From positions 1 to 63,418 of the forward strand of contig QFXJ01000031.1 of assembly GCA_003402375.1 (NCBI GenBank): DNA of 63,418 nucleotides, read 5' to 3'. Made by a program: the position numbers and the translations under genes. Under the pieces are notes generated by a model. That model was not told the origin of the DNA. It did no database searches and worked only from the letters and a program-made list of their open reading frames with translations. This document shows, piece by piece, positions 18,203-27,755 of the stretch; position 1 is the stretch's first letter, and each line of letters begins with the position of its first letter. Origin of the DNA: Candidatus Nitrotoga sp. CP45 (GTDB taxonomy: Bacteria; Pseudomonadota; Gammaproteobacteria; Burkholderiales; Gallionellaceae).

Positions 18203-18336
18203 AGGCTCAACCTCTCAGTGCAAACTGGGCTTTACTCAATCCCCCCGATACCCATCCCGTTAATAAATTTTTGTTGGCGGTGTACGCGTTGCCGGTATTA
18301 AATTCATCATTTGACGCCTCCGATAGTAATTACTGA
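18196..18336 (+). CDS. Short hypothetical protein, overlapping the sulfotransferase stop
   Basis: A 46-residue frame beginning at the ATG inside ATGGTAA of the preceding stop, a classic coupling arrangement. It starts M-V-K-A-Q-P-L-S-A-N-W and has one hydrophobic stretch (F-L-L-A-V-Y-A-L-P-V-L). It ends just before the convergent pilY1 gene. It may be the truncated start of a third biosynthetic gene. No homology is recognised. Confidence 0.4.
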   Translation: MVKAQPLSANWALLNPPDTHPVNKFLLAVYALPVLNSSFDASDSNY

Positions 18337-18361
18337 CATAGATACATATTTCACAATGTAC

Positions 18362-21300
18362 TTATTTTTTGTACCAGTAGGCTCTACGGCGGCTCGTTTT
18401 AACATTTATTGGTGGCTTGATGCTACCTAAAGAAGACGAACAATCCGGCCCAACGCAATCAGCGCCACCCCCGCCACCTATCAAGAATGGAACAAGTCTC
18501 GTCGTTAACACCCCATTTACTATCGCGTTTATATTTACCAAACCTGACACCGGAGAGGGTGGCAGTCCTCCCCCATCAAACTCGGTAGATGTATAAGTCC
18601 CTGTCAGAGGTTTGATACTGTAGCCTCTCGCGATTCCCAGATTGGCGGTACACGAATTGGCACTAGGTGCAGTTGGCTGATTAGTGCCAAAATAGGTATA
18701 GCCAGCTACCGTAGTCGGCGCATTAACTACTTTTTCCCCCGTGCCTAAGGTAACGTAGAATCCACCAAGGGTGCCATCGTAAATCGTATTGGTAGCATCA
18801 AACAGGTTTGAATTAGTGATGGTTGTCAGGCTGCTGCCATTGTTGCCAGTAAGATCTTTCAGCATATAAAACCGATTACTTATGCCGTAAGATAAATTTG
18901 AATAAAGCGGATGTTCACGGTCACCAGAACCAACCAGTACCGCATCGTATGCATTGGTCGGCACGACATCGGCCGGATAGAAAAATTTGCGCGGAGTAGT
19001 GCCAGCCGTGCATGCTCCGGTAGAACAACCCAACGCTGCCACCTTGTTAATTTGCCAGTGATTAGGCGTTATGTCAGCTACTGCAGGTTGCAAGTCCACT
19101 CGCCATACATTACCACCCGTATCAACAGCATACAGACGATCTATTTTTCCATCGCTGTCACGATCCATCAAGGTTATATCAGCGGGAATACTATAATTCA
19201 TCCCAGAAACAGTGCATGTCGCTTTCGTTGTGGAACCACTACAAGTACTTGAAGTTCCATACGTGGCACTCCACACCATGGTGCCGGTAATTGCATCCAC
19301 GATGAATATCCCACGGCCCATGGTGTCGGCTGTGGGCGGTTCGCTATCTTCTGCCGTATCGTAGCCTGCCCCAAAAATTAGCACTGGATTAGCATACCCT
19401 TTAACGTTGGCTACTTTGGGTTGCGACCAAGTCTGTCCGAGTTCAGTGAAGTCGCCCGTATTGCTTATTTTCCAAAGATACTGCGGATTGGTTGGAGTAG
19501 ATACGTTCAGAGCATAAAGGAACCGCCCTCCCCGGCGCATGGCGAGGTAAAGGTAAGCAGTATGGGTTGTACCATCTGTATTTAATAGTTGGTAAATACC
19601 GGTCGAACCATCTACAAAATAATCTTTTTTCTGTGGTGTTGGAATAATACCTGAAGGTGTAGTAGGAAGGCTTAACAACGGACTATTATCATGCAACCGT
19701 CTAAGCTTGCCATAAAACTCACTCGGAATGAAACCCCACAATTCAGTACCTGGTTCAGTAAGGGTGCTGCTTGGAGGATTAACCTGATTGCCATTTACGG
19801 CGCGGAATGTTCCATCGTTAGAGCCATAGAAAACCACTACTCCCGTCGTGCCACCATAGTTGATAACCGTCGGTCGCGAATGAAGTACATCACCATGCAC
19901 GGAAGGACGAATATTGATGGTGCCTCCGGGACTGGGTTCATCACTATTGTTGTCATGGCCGCGCACCCATTGGGTGAGGTTTGTCCTGGTGGTACTGCTT
20001 GAGGAGGCAGTTGCTGATCCGGTAAAAGTGGATAGCGGTGCAGCTGCAGTATATTCATAAGTGAAGGTGTTGGTGCCAGTAATAGTAATCGCCCAAGATC
20101 CGTTGTAACTGACAGGAGATGCACTGGCGATAGTGACAATTTCGCCATTTTGGAGCCCATGTCCGGCTGAAGTCACGGTAGCCGTGTTGGACGTATAGTG
20201 GCATGCAGTATCCGTTCCGGCCATGGCCGAAGGCGCGCTAATCGAAAACGTATTAGTTGTTGCGGCGGTTACGTTTGTAACCTGGCCGTTCAATCCAGTC
20301 AGCACCGAACACGCGGAAAACGTTACTTTCTGGCCAACTGCCAAGCCATGAGCCGCTTTGCTGACCTCTACAGTTGTGGAGGTAATAACTGTGGATGGAA
20401 TAGTTGCGACATAGGGCACAGTCACAGATCCACTTCCACCCGATTTGGAATAGGTGAAAGTGGTAGCAGTTGGCGTACCCGTTACCGTGCATGGAGCGCA
20501 GTCGTATTTTGCAGCGCCGGTACTTATTGTGATTAGGGTTCCGGTGGTGATATGGACAAGATCTGCAGCTGAAACCGTTGCAGTGACAGTATTACCACTC
20601 TTGGTAAAGGGAAAAACTGAAACGTTTACTGCGGGTGAGGTTCCCCCAGCCACTGCACTTGAAACTGCCGTGGTGGCGGCACTGGTTATGGACGTAATGG
20701 TTCTTGCGCCAGTTCCCAGCATCGCGTCAGTAATCAAAGCGTTCGAACTGTTGAATGTATTAACCACAGCGGATAATTGCGCATCACATGTACCGCTGGG
20801 ACAGTAAGTATATAGCTTCCGCGGATTGGTGGAGGTGGCAGGTGTAGCTGTGTAATCGTTGACCAGATTAGATAAACGCAACACCTGCGCTGCACCGCCC
20901 TTTTCTACCAGCTCTCCATCAGGCGAATCGTATCCTGCACCTGCACCATTCGGTAGGGGTAAATTTCTCCAGAATCCACCGCCCAGATCAGGCTCCGCTA
21001 AAATATTTTTGACTGTCCAAAAACTTACGGCATTAGGAGAGATAAATCCAGTTCCGGCAGCGCTGATGGCACTATTTCCGTTTTTGTCACCCAATGTCAG
21101 GTTACCGGTAGCTACATCATAGTTAAATTGATATTGCTTTAAATTCCCAAGCCATCGTGGCTGGCCGTTCGGATCTGGACGGAACATACCCATGTAAATT
21201 TGGTTCAAGTATGTCCCTTGCGCATTTACACTGACAGGCAAGCTAGAAGAAGAAAATACGCTGTTGACCGCTTGTACTTCATTGAGGATTTTAAGAAGTG

Positions 21301-22294
21301 CCTGGGTAATACTGACATAATCAGTAGTAGCAAAGTATTTTCCGCCGCCGACATTGGCCATACTGGTTAGTGTCGCGGCATATTCTGCCTGGCAACTGGC
21401 ACCGAGCAGGCCGATCGTGTAAGTGGTGATTTTTTGAGTACCCTCTATAGCGCTGTAAATATCGGCTTGACGCATATAGCGTGCCCATTCGTCCGCATAG
21501 AAGCCTTTACTTTCGTGAGCACTGGTGGGGAAAGTGTATGAGCCGCACGATGTAGCGTGAGTGGTTGTGATAATCGATTGTTGCGCCGTAGTTATCCCGG
21601 GGGCACTGGCAAGTGCAGCTGCCGGACTAACAGAGCCGCCATCCCCCGGAGAGCCGGAAGAACTAAATGAATTGCCTATAAAAATAACGAAATTCTGCTG
21701 GCAGCCAGCTGCCGGTTTGATGCCAGTATAAGAGCGCCCGGAAAGCCCCGTGCTACCGGCATAATAGGCCCATGCTTCCTGCATGGTTGCCGCTGTCGCT
21801 TCCCCAGCTGATTTGATATATCCAGTCCCCGCGCCTCCCGATGTTCTCCAGGTTTTAATCCAGGCCAGAAGAGGAGCCTTGTGTGCCGCATCCATGGGGA
21901 TCAGGGGTTGAACCAAACACCCACCATCACTCCCGCCACAATTTGCTTCGTTGATATCTCTAATATTGTTGGCGTTGTAAACCATCATGCCAATATTGAT
22001 TAATGCATTGCCGCTGGAATCGGTTGGCAATGCACTAATCACATTGTAAAAGGCACATTGCTCTATGCCGCCCACCGTACCGCTAAGCGCGGTAGCCACA
22101 CCATCGATAATACAAGTTGATCCGGCAGCATTGGAGGAAAAATTGGCGGCATTATCGAAGACAATCAACACATTGGGCTTTCCAGCCGCGCCGCCAAGAC
22201 CGCTGTAAATGTCAATGTCCTCCGCTTTACTGACAGCAGAGATGCCCATCAAGATAACAAACAGTCCGAATAATACAAATTGTATCGATTTCAT
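18362..22294 (-). CDS. pilY1: Type IV pilus tip/adhesin protein PilY1
   Basis: A large secreted protein of 1310 residues. The ATG at 22294 is preferred over the longer frame because GGAGG lies 8-12 nt upstream and a signal peptide follows (K-S-I-Q-F-V-L-F..., ending S-K-A). The N-terminal region resembles a von Willebrand A domain, but its metal motif is degenerate (V-F-D-N-A-A-N-F). Residues about 560-760 hold tandem beta repeats with H-G-L...G...V-T...N-T-F-T-Y. The C-terminal PilY1 beta-propeller includes a calcium loop D-R-D-S-D-G-K-I-D. PilY1 sits at the pilus tip, promotes extension and binds surfaces. It is the last gene of the minor pilin operon. Confidence 0.88.
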   Translation of the reverse strand: MKSIQFVLFGLFVILMGISAVSKAEDIDIYSGLGGAAGKPNVLIVFDNAANFSSNAAGSTCIIDGVATALSGTVGGIEQCAFYNVISALPTDSSGNALINIGMMVYNANNIRDINEANCGGSDGGCLVQPLIPMDAAHKAPLLAWIKTWRTSGGAGTGYIKSAGEATAATMQEAWAYYAGSTGLSGRSYTGIKPAAGCQQNFVIFIGNSFSSSGSPGDGGSVSPAAALASAPGITTAQQSIITTTHATSCGSYTFPTSAHESKGFYADEWARYMRQADIYSAIEGTQKITTYTIGLLGASCQAEYAATLTSMANVGGGKYFATTDYVSITQALLKILNEVQAVNSVFSSSSLPVSVNAQGTYLNQIYMGMFRPDPNGQPRWLGNLKQYQFNYDVATGNLTLGDKNGNSAISAAGTGFISPNAVSFWTVKNILAEPDLGGGFWRNLPLPNGAGAGYDSPDGELVEKGGAAQVLRLSNLVNDYTATPATSTNPRKLYTYCPSGTCDAQLSAVVNTFNSSNALITDAMLGTGARTITSITSAATTAVSSAVAGGTSPAVNVSVFPFTKSGNTVTATVSAADLVHITTGTLITISTGAAKYDCAPCTVTGTPTATTFTYSKSGGSGSVTVPYVATIPSTVITSTTVEVSKAAHGLAVGQKVTFSACSVLTGLNGQVTNVTAATTNTFSISAPSAMAGTDTACHYTSNTATVTSAGHGLQNGEIVTIASASPVSYNGSWAITITGTNTFTYEYTAAAPLSTFTGSATASSSSTTRTNLTQWVRGHDNNSDEPSPGGTINIRPSVHGDVLHSRPTVINYGGTTGVVVFYGSNDGTFRAVNGNQVNPPSSTLTEPGTELWGFIPSEFYGKLRRLHDNSPLLSLPTTPSGIIPTPQKKDYFVDGSTGIYQLLNTDGTTHTAYLYLAMRRGGRFLYALNVSTPTNPQYLWKISNTGDFTELGQTWSQPKVANVKGYANPVLIFGAGYDTAEDSEPPTADTMGRGIFIVDAITGTMVWSATYGTSSTCSGSTTKATCTVSGMNYSIPADITLMDRDSDGKIDRLYAVDTGGNVWRVDLQPAVADITPNHWQINKVAALGCSTGACTAGTTPRKFFYPADVVPTNAYDAVLVGSGDREHPLYSNLSYGISNRFYMLKDLTGNNGSSLTTITNSNLFDATNTIYDGTLGGFYVTLGTGEKVVNAPTTVAGYTYFGTNQPTAPSANSCTANLGIARGYSIKPLTGTYTSTEFDGGGLPPSPVSGLVNINAIVNGVLTTRLVPFLIGGGGGADCVGPDCSSSLGSIKPPINVKTSRRRAYWYKK

Positions 22295-22365
22295 CGATGA
22301 CACCTCCAAATTGCACAAATACAGCTTCTTTTGTTGTTGAAATGAATATTTTAGATTCAAGTGCT

Positions 22366-22893
22366 TTAGGGACAGTCTGTTCCTGCCGGCACCCGCAGGG
22401 ATACACCTTGATGCACACTTGTGCTTGCTCCAGTATCGCTATCGTTTACTGTGGCGTTAACTTCCCACGTTTGTTGATAACACCATGGCTGTGTTGTTGA
22501 TAGGACACCCGATGCATTCATTACTCCCGTGTTTTGTAATGAGCCGCTGCTGAGGCAAACAGCGTCTTCTGGGTTGTTTGTATCTAATTCAGAGTTGATG
22601 AGCGGAACAGTATTCTTACAAGTTGGCACGGCAACCGCTGCAACGTAATCAGTACCGCCGACATTGACTGTAACGACTGATGAGACTGGATTGGCGGTGA
22701 AATTGTTACTAATAACCCCTTCAATAGCCTGTTGTGCAGCATTATTTGCTTCTTCACGAAACTGGGCATTGCCCACGACTTGTATACTTGTTGTGCTGGC
22801 ATTCATGGCAGAAAGTGCAACTAACGTTAACAACATCAACATCACAAGCGCTACCAACAGGGTGCTGCCACGTTGATTATTCAATAAGGTCAT
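22366..22893 (-). CDS. pilX: Minor pilin assembly protein PilX
   Basis: A protein of 175 residues with a class III-like N-terminus (Q-R-G-S-T-L-L-V-A-L-V-M-L-M-L) that forms the single transmembrane helix of pilins. The PilX-type N-terminal block is followed by N-A-Q-F-R-E-E-A-N-N-A-A. It helps initiate type IV pilus assembly with PilV, PilW and PilY1. It overlaps the pilW stop by 4 nt and lies 71 nt before the pilY1 start. Cysteines in the C-terminal half may form a disulfide. Confidence 0.82.
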   Translation of the reverse strand: MTLLNNQRGSTLLVALVMLMLLTLVALSAMNASTTSIQVVGNAQFREEANNAAQQAIEGVISNNFTANPVSSVVTVNVGGTDYVAAVAVPTCKNTVPLINSELDTNNPEDAVCLSSGSLQNTGVMNASGVLSTTQPWCYQQTWEVNATVNDSDTGASTSVHQGVSLRVPAGTDCP

Positions 22894-23999
22894 GGTGTCT
22901 CCCTCCGGCTTGACGGGTTAACCAAACGAACAGTCTGGGTATAGACGTGACGTTTATAACTGTCATTGAAAGGGCCAAATGTCCCGGCCAATCCAAGTGT
23001 GTAAGTATTGGTGTTGGTGTAACCGACAGTTGTTTCGATATTTCTGGCGATAATCCAGAGTTTTACCGAAACAATATTGGACCAACACACAGCAGTCGCG
23101 CAGGTAGTAACATAACTATCGGCTACCCCATCCGTATCTGCAATATTTATAAAACTGTCGCCATTAATATCATCCATCACACCATCAGCATTATTATCAC
23201 CGTCAATACCGTAATCGACCTGAAGGAATTCGATACCCTCAACCAAAGGTGTAATGACAAATACGCCTGTACCAGTTGGATCAAGCTCTTTAAGTTTCAG
23301 TGTGGGTATTCCGTCACCGGCAATATTGTTGGGAGATACAAAGTAAGTTTGTACAAAAAAACGCCGTACATTGGCAGCAGGTAAAGTGCTAGTTGAATTA
23401 CAGGGGTGCTTACGCAGGTTGAAATCCGATGCGGTTTTACTAATGACGGAAGTAGCCAAGTCATACTTACAGTTTGAAAGCTGAATATAATGATGCGTAC
23501 CACTTACTGACGCTGCGGGAATAGCGGTAGTATCAGCGCGGCGCAATACCAAAATGTCACTGCCATTTTTTAGGTTTGCCGTAGCCAAAGGGGTAGTAGT
23601 CAGGCCACAAGGCGGGCTGACGATAGCTACACCAAGGCCGCTTGCATCATATCCAGCCACATGCAGGCCCAATGCATCCCTCATCTCCGTAACGCTTGGA
23701 TCGGTGGGGGTTGTTGTACATGGGTCGTTTATGACCCCAGCAGCTACTAAATTACGCTCCCCGTAGAAACCGGCAAGCCGCAAATCCTCGGATAAAACTT
23801 CTAAAGCATAACGGCCGTTGTCTATCAAGCGATTGGATTTATCCAACTCAGTTCGAGTTTTGCTTTGATTAACGAACAGCATGACCAAGGTCGAAAGAAT
23901 AAGGAGGCCGATTGTGATGGAAATCATTAGCTCGACCAGCGACAGGCCACGCTGTGATATCCGGTTTTTGAAAGTGCGCGTGTAAGCAGAATGGTTCAT
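22890..23999 (-). CDS. pilW: Minor pilin PilW
   Basis: A 369-residue prepilin. The prepilin peptidase site lies in R-G-L-S-L-V-E-L-M-I-S-I-T-I-G-L near residue 19, with Gly before the cut and Glu at +5. A long beta-rich C-terminal domain, including acidic D-G-D-N-N-A-D-G-V-M-D and S-F-I-N-I-A-D loops, may bind calcium (inference). PilW is part of the tip complex that primes pilus assembly. It begins 1 nt after the pilV stop and overlaps pilX by 4 nt, so the operon is tightly coupled. Confidence 0.85.
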   Translation of the reverse strand: MNHSAYTRTFKNRISQRGLSLVELMISITIGLLILSTLVMLFVNQSKTRTELDKSNRLIDNGRYALEVLSEDLRLAGFYGERNLVAAGVINDPCTTTPTDPSVTEMRDALGLHVAGYDASGLGVAIVSPPCGLTTTPLATANLKNGSDILVLRRADTTAIPAASVSGTHHYIQLSNCKYDLATSVISKTASDFNLRKHPCNSTSTLPAANVRRFFVQTYFVSPNNIAGDGIPTLKLKELDPTGTGVFVITPLVEGIEFLQVDYGIDGDNNADGVMDDINGDSFINIADTDGVADSYVTTCATAVCWSNIVSVKLWIIARNIETTVGYTNTNTYTLGLAGTFGPFNDSYKRHVYTQTVRLVNPSSRRETP

Positions 24000-24000
24000 A

Positions 24001-24573
24001 TCAGTTCAAGTCTGCTATGGAGATGGGCAGCGTAACCACGCGGTGTAAAGACTCGTTACCATATTGACCTTCGCCGCACTTCCCGGCAGAGGTGGCTGTA
24101 GTAACATCAGGAGCTTTAGTATTATTGAATCCTTGCCATGAAACTACGGCCAAATATGGCGTTGCAACTCCGCTTGCAGGTGATGTAACTTGATAAATGC
24201 AGCCGCGCGCACCTATCATAGTTCCTGCCGCCGAAACCCCACTTTGCACTTCAGCTGCACCCATAAGTGCATTACACCATTCATTTTTGTCCACACTGAC
24301 AACAGAGCTCGCCGCTGCCGGACATGCAGCCCCCACACCCAACGCAGTTGTTGTTACATATTCTGCAGCATTTTTACGATTGGCATTGATACGGTTTTCC
24401 ATGTCTTTCAGCAAAATTAATGCTTGCGAACGTTGGTAAGATTCCAATTGTGATGTTAATGCTCTACCCTGTAAGCCAGCCAACCCTAACAATCCAATCA
24501 TCAAAATTACGATAGTAACCAGCACCTCAATCAAACTGAAACCAGTATTCCCATAGCGATTAGTCACACACAT
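24001..24573 (-). CDS. pilV: Minor pilin PilV
   Basis: A 190-residue prepilin with the cleavage motif T-G-F-S-L-I-E-V-L-V-T-I-V-I-L near residue 10, followed by the PilV-specific G-L-L-G-L-A-G-L-Q block. It belongs to the tip/priming complex of type IV pili in the inner membrane. It overlaps the fimT stop by 10 nt and is followed immediately by pilW. Confidence 0.87.
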   Translation of the reverse strand: MCVTNRYGNTGFSLIEVLVTIVILMIGLLGLAGLQGRALTSQLESYQRSQALILLKDMENRINANRKNAAEYVTTTALGVGAACPAAASSVVSVDKNEWCNALMGAAEVQSGVSAAGTMIGARGCIYQVTSPASGVATPYLAVVSWQGFNNTKAPDVTTATSAGKCGEGQYGNESLHRVVTLPISIADLN

Positions 24574-25058
24574 GCTCCGTTCACAGGCTTTTTTACGCGC
24601 GGCATCCCGCTTAGCTCAATCTTGATGCAGCGAGCGTTTTCGGTTAAGTTTGTTGAAACATCCAGCAAAAAAGGGAGTGGAGAGGCCTGTACTCTGCCAG
24701 TTGGGGCATAAACTATAGTGTTAGAACCTTGGGATATAACTATTTTTTTTAATTCAGATTGTGATTTAATGGTTTTGGTATCTGACGTTATTGCGTCTAT
24801 GTACGTTATTGCCCAACCTTTTCCCCAGTTAGTCGAATCTGTTGGGGTTAATGTAACAAAATTATTGCGCTTGATAGCCTCACTTCTTGCCAGGCTGAGG
24901 CTAGATAACATTTCGAAACTCGCGTTCTTCGAACGTTGACTTTGGATGAGAGATTGAAAACCGCTTGTCCCCAAAGAAGCCAGTATCCCCAGTACTACAA
25001 CACTTACCAGTAGTTCGACGAGAGTGAAACCGGGTGTAATTGTGTACAGACGTTTCAT
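24564..25058 (-). CDS. fimT: Prepilin FimT/GspH-type
   Basis: A 164-residue pseudopilin. The peptidase site is P-G-F-T-L-V-E-L-L-V-S-V-V-V-L near residue 9, followed by Q-S-Q-R-S-K-N-A-S-F-E and the S-L-A-R-S-E-A-I-K-R motif typical of the GspH/FimT domain. FimT-type pseudopilins contribute to pilus priming and in some species to DNA binding for transformation. The gene follows the pilE-like gene by 21 nt. Confidence 0.85.
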   Translation of the reverse strand: MKRLYTITPGFTLVELLVSVVVLGILASLGTSGFQSLIQSQRSKNASFEMLSSLSLARSEAIKRNNFVTLTPTDSTNWGKGWAITYIDAITSDTKTIKSQSELKKIVISQGSNTIVYAPTGRVQASPLPFLLDVSTNLTENARCIKIELSGMPRVKKPVNGACV

Positions 25059-25079
25059 TGATATTTCAATCGCTTAGTA

Positions 25080-25463
25080 TTACCACTTAGCGGAGGGCTC
25101 TTTGGTACCATCACTCCCCAACGTTAAGACGCCGTCACTATGTTGCTGACCGCCAGATGGAGGGGTTGCGGTAATAATAAAAGTCGGTGGTGTTACAACT
25201 GGAGTTGAGATTGCAATCTCATAGTGTTTACTGACATCAGCGGGGGCCGATACGCCTAATGTAGTAAAATCTGCATATGTCCGACCATCTAACAAGTATT
25301 GTTTCTCACGATTTGCCAAGTCCATCATGAATGACTGTGCGGCAGCTCGATTGCCTTTGACGACATAACTTTGGTAGCCAGGTATAGCGACAGCGGCAAG
25401 AATACCTATAATTACCACGGCAACTAACAATTCAATCAGACTAAACCCTTTTTTCGTTTTCAT
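25080..25463 (-). CDS. pilE: Type IV pilin PilE-like
   Basis: A short pilin of 127 residues. The cleavage site is K-K-G-F-S-L-I-E-L-L-V-A-V-V-I-I-G-I, and the N-terminal helix continues A-A-V-A-I-P-G-Y-Q-S-Y-V. The D-L-A-N-R-E-K-Q-Y-L-L-D segment is typical of PilE minor pilins clustered with pilVWXY. It is the promoter-proximal gene of the leftward operon. The ribosome site is weak. The repeat-bearing region 25464-25848 lies upstream. Confidence 0.85.
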   Translation of the reverse strand: MKTKKGFSLIELLVAVVIIGILAAVAIPGYQSYVVKGNRAAAQSFMMDLANREKQYLLDGRTYADFTTLGVSAPADVSKHYEIAISTPVVTPPTFIITATPPSGGQQHSDGVLTLGSDGTKEPSAKW

Positions 25464-25848
25464 TTCATTTTCGTTCTATCTAAAATCAACTTATTGTTTT
25501 AACTAAATATTAATTACGTATCGAGACTCAGCTTCATGGTAAGGTTTATATATCTTCCTATCTAACTGTACTGAATGACAATTTATTGATCCGGCACAGT
25601 TTATCCAAGAAGCCGTTCGCATTGAGCTTGTCGAAATGTGAATGGCTTCTTATGCTTCGACAAACTCAGCACGAACGGCAGTCAAGTTCAATTCGTGCCG
25701 GCTTAATAGCTTATACCTGCCCCATTTACTACTGATGACGCCCTAACATAAACCGTTATGTCCTGCCTATCGGCAATTCATAGAATTACTAAAGTACATA
25801 ATTTATTTTTAATTTATCCGGCCAGTTAAAGTTTTCATACTGCATATT
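25464..25848. other. Intergenic region upstream of pilE with a REP palindrome
   Basis: No gene is seen. A REP element is flanked by CCGGCAC (25591) and GTGCCGG (about 25697), which could make a larger stem. The stretch between the REP and the IS630 relic is A/T-rich and without motifs. Confidence 0.4.
25613..25679. repeat. REP-type palindrome
   Basis: CCGTTCGCATTGAGCTTGTC pairs with TTCGACAAACTCAGCACGAACGG in inverse order. Same family as 13742-13814. Confidence 0.65.
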
Positions 25849-26109
25849 TCACTGAAGCATCCTGAAAGTATTTTTTAAACATACCCGAGTGATTTCTCCC
25901 ATATCAGCATATGCTCGATTGTTGTGTAACGGAATTTTTGAATAAATGGCGCACTTCAAATCAACGTTAAGCCTCTTTTTTGGGTCTAACTCTGGGCTAT
26001 AGCCGGGCAGATAAAACAACTCCACTTTATTTTTATGTTTCTTTTCCCATTTTTTGACGGGCTTACTGCGTGTGTGATTAAAATAGAAGCTGATGTGTTT
26101 TTCAGAAAA
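25849..26109 (-). pseudogene. IS630-type transposase fragment
   Basis: The leftward frame keeps only the C-terminal part of an IS630/Tc1-like DDE transposase: R-S-K-P-V-K-K-W-E-K-K-H, then V-E-L-F-Y-L-P-G-Y-S-P-E-L-D-P. The last of these carries the third catalytic region, where the family has E-L-N-P-x-E. The first two catalytic aspartates are missing and the frame runs into the start of the HD-GYP gene on the other strand. It is a dead relic. Confidence 0.75.
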
Positions 26110-26132
26110 AATGTGCGTTACACTTACCCCAT

Positions 26133-27755
26133 ATGAAAACAAAGATTCCTTCCAACAAACTTAAGGTCGGCATGTTTGTCTCTGATCTTGATCGATCATG
26201 GATTGGCACACCCTTTATGTTTCAAGGATTCCTGATTGAGAACGATAAACAGATCGGACAATTGCAAGAGTATTGTGAATTCGTTTTTATCGAATGGGAT
26301 AAATCAGCACAAGGACTCCAAACAGCGCAACCTGCTTCTAAGAAGATAGCGGAGCCAGATAAACGTGAGCCCATTACACCGCCAGTTACAAGCTTTAGCC
26401 ACGCTTCCGACAGCGCCAATCCAACTTTTACCACCGAGCATTCGGCACCTGAGTTAGCCAAGGAAAAGCCTGCTGACTTGCAAACTCCTGTGGCATTAGA
26501 TGCTAAAGATACAGTATTCGAACGGACTGAATTGAGTCATTTATCTCCTACCGCCACAACTCCACAGAACTTAAATAAATATCTCCACGCAACTTCAGAA
26601 ACGCAGGTTCAAGGGGGGTTGCTGGCCTCATTTTCCGGAAAAATAAAAGATCTGTTTAAATTCAAATCAGACTACAAAGATAAATCTCACGCTCAAAAAA
26701 AAGCTTTCGATTCTGATCAGCGCCCTGCAACACCAGAAGTGCAGATTGCGAATGCCAAGCGACCCGGCTTTATTCCTGCCAACATCGAGTTAACACTGTA
26801 CAACGATATCAGACCTGTCGAGGAGGAGCTTGCTCCAGCCGGCAAAGCTTACACGCTAACAGAAAAAGTGCTGCAGGGTCTTGTTCAAGACCTACACTCC
26901 GACAACAATCTCGACATCGAAGAAGTAGAGGTAGTAATTCAGGAAGTAGTGGACAGCGTGGTACGAAATCCTAATGCGCTGATGTTGATCATGCGATTAC
27001 GTCAACAAGACAACGTCAGCTATGGGTACGGGCTCCAGGCAGCCGTTTATCTGATTGCGCTGGGTAGACATATAGGCTTGCCTAAAGATTTCCTCGAGCG
27101 CTTGGGCATTACCGGATTGTTGCTTGATATTGGAAATATCAAATTACCAAGTGAATTGCTGCAAAAAAAAGAGCGGCTGACTTCAGAAGAATTTGAAATA
27201 ATCAAAAGCCACGTACGTCTAGGTCTTGAGATTCTTAAAGAGACGCCTAATTTGCATACTGACATTCTGGAAGGTATCGCCCAACACCATGAGCGGGAAA
27301 ACGGGAGCGGCTATCCCGCAGGGATATCTAAAGATGAAATCAGCCTGTTCGGACGTATGGCTGCTATCGTTCATTCATATACCGCGCTGACCAATACCCG
27401 TTTCCACACCAAAGCCGTTTCACCCTACGACGCATTGAAAAGTATAAATACGATGAGTGGCGAATATTATCTTGATTCTATGGTCGAACAATTCATCCAG
27501 ACAATCGGTATTTTCCCGGTTGGCTCTTTGGTTGAGCTGTCTTCTGGCGAAATCGCCGTCGTCATCAGCCAGAGCAAGGTACGCCGGCTAAAACCACGTG
27601 TGCTGATCATTAGTAGCCCAGATAAAAGTCCGGCACCACATCCCGCTACGCTAGATTTACTGTGTCAGCCCGAAATAACCGCGCCAATTCATATTCTGCG
27701 CGGCCTGCCAACTGGCGCTTTCGGTCTTGATGTCCAAGAGTATTACCTGGCATGA
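26133..27755 (+). CDS. HD-GYP family protein with lost catalytic residues
   Basis: A protein of 540 residues. The N-terminal DUF3391-type domain (K-L-K-V-G-M-F-V-S-D-L-D) is followed by a Pro/Thr-rich linker (about 65-200) and an HD-GYP domain (about 280-480). The metal site is damaged: H-D-x-G-K is L-D-I-G-N near residue 332, and the preceding helix histidine is glycine (Y-G-Y-G). H-H-E-R-E-N-G-S-G-Y-P is retained. Active relatives degrade cyclic-di-GMP; this one probably binds or signals without hydrolysis (inference). Its last 4 nt overlap the EAL gene. Compare the intact paralogue at 40190. Confidence 0.8.
   Translation: MKTKIPSNKLKVGMFVSDLDRSWIGTPFMFQGFLIENDKQIGQLQEYCEFVFIEWDKSAQGLQTAQPASKKIAEPDKREPITPPVTSFSHASDSANPTFTTEHSAPELAKEKPADLQTPVALDAKDTVFERTELSHLSPTATTPQNLNKYLHATSETQVQGGLLASFSGKIKDLFKFKSDYKDKSHAQKKAFDSDQRPATPEVQIANAKRPGFIPANIELTLYNDIRPVEEELAPAGKAYTLTEKVLQGLVQDLHSDNNLDIEEVEVVIQEVVDSVVRNPNALMLIMRLRQQDNVSYGYGLQAAVYLIALGRHIGLPKDFLERLGITGLLLDIGNIKLPSELLQKKERLTSEEFEIIKSHVRLGLEILKETPNLHTDILEGIAQHHERENGSGYPAGISKDEISLFGRMAAIVHSYTALTNTRFHTKAVSPYDALKSINTMSGEYYLDSMVEQFIQTIGIFPVGSLVELSSGEIAVVISQSKVRRLKPRVLIISSPDKSPAPHPATLDLLCQPEITAPIHILRGLPTGAFGLDVQEYYLA

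Noticed and set aside
25587-25609. Resemblance of TTGATCCGGCACAGTTTATC to the end of the 122-bp repeat
   Set aside because: Only a short, gapped match and no second end; probably part of the REP-flanking stem.
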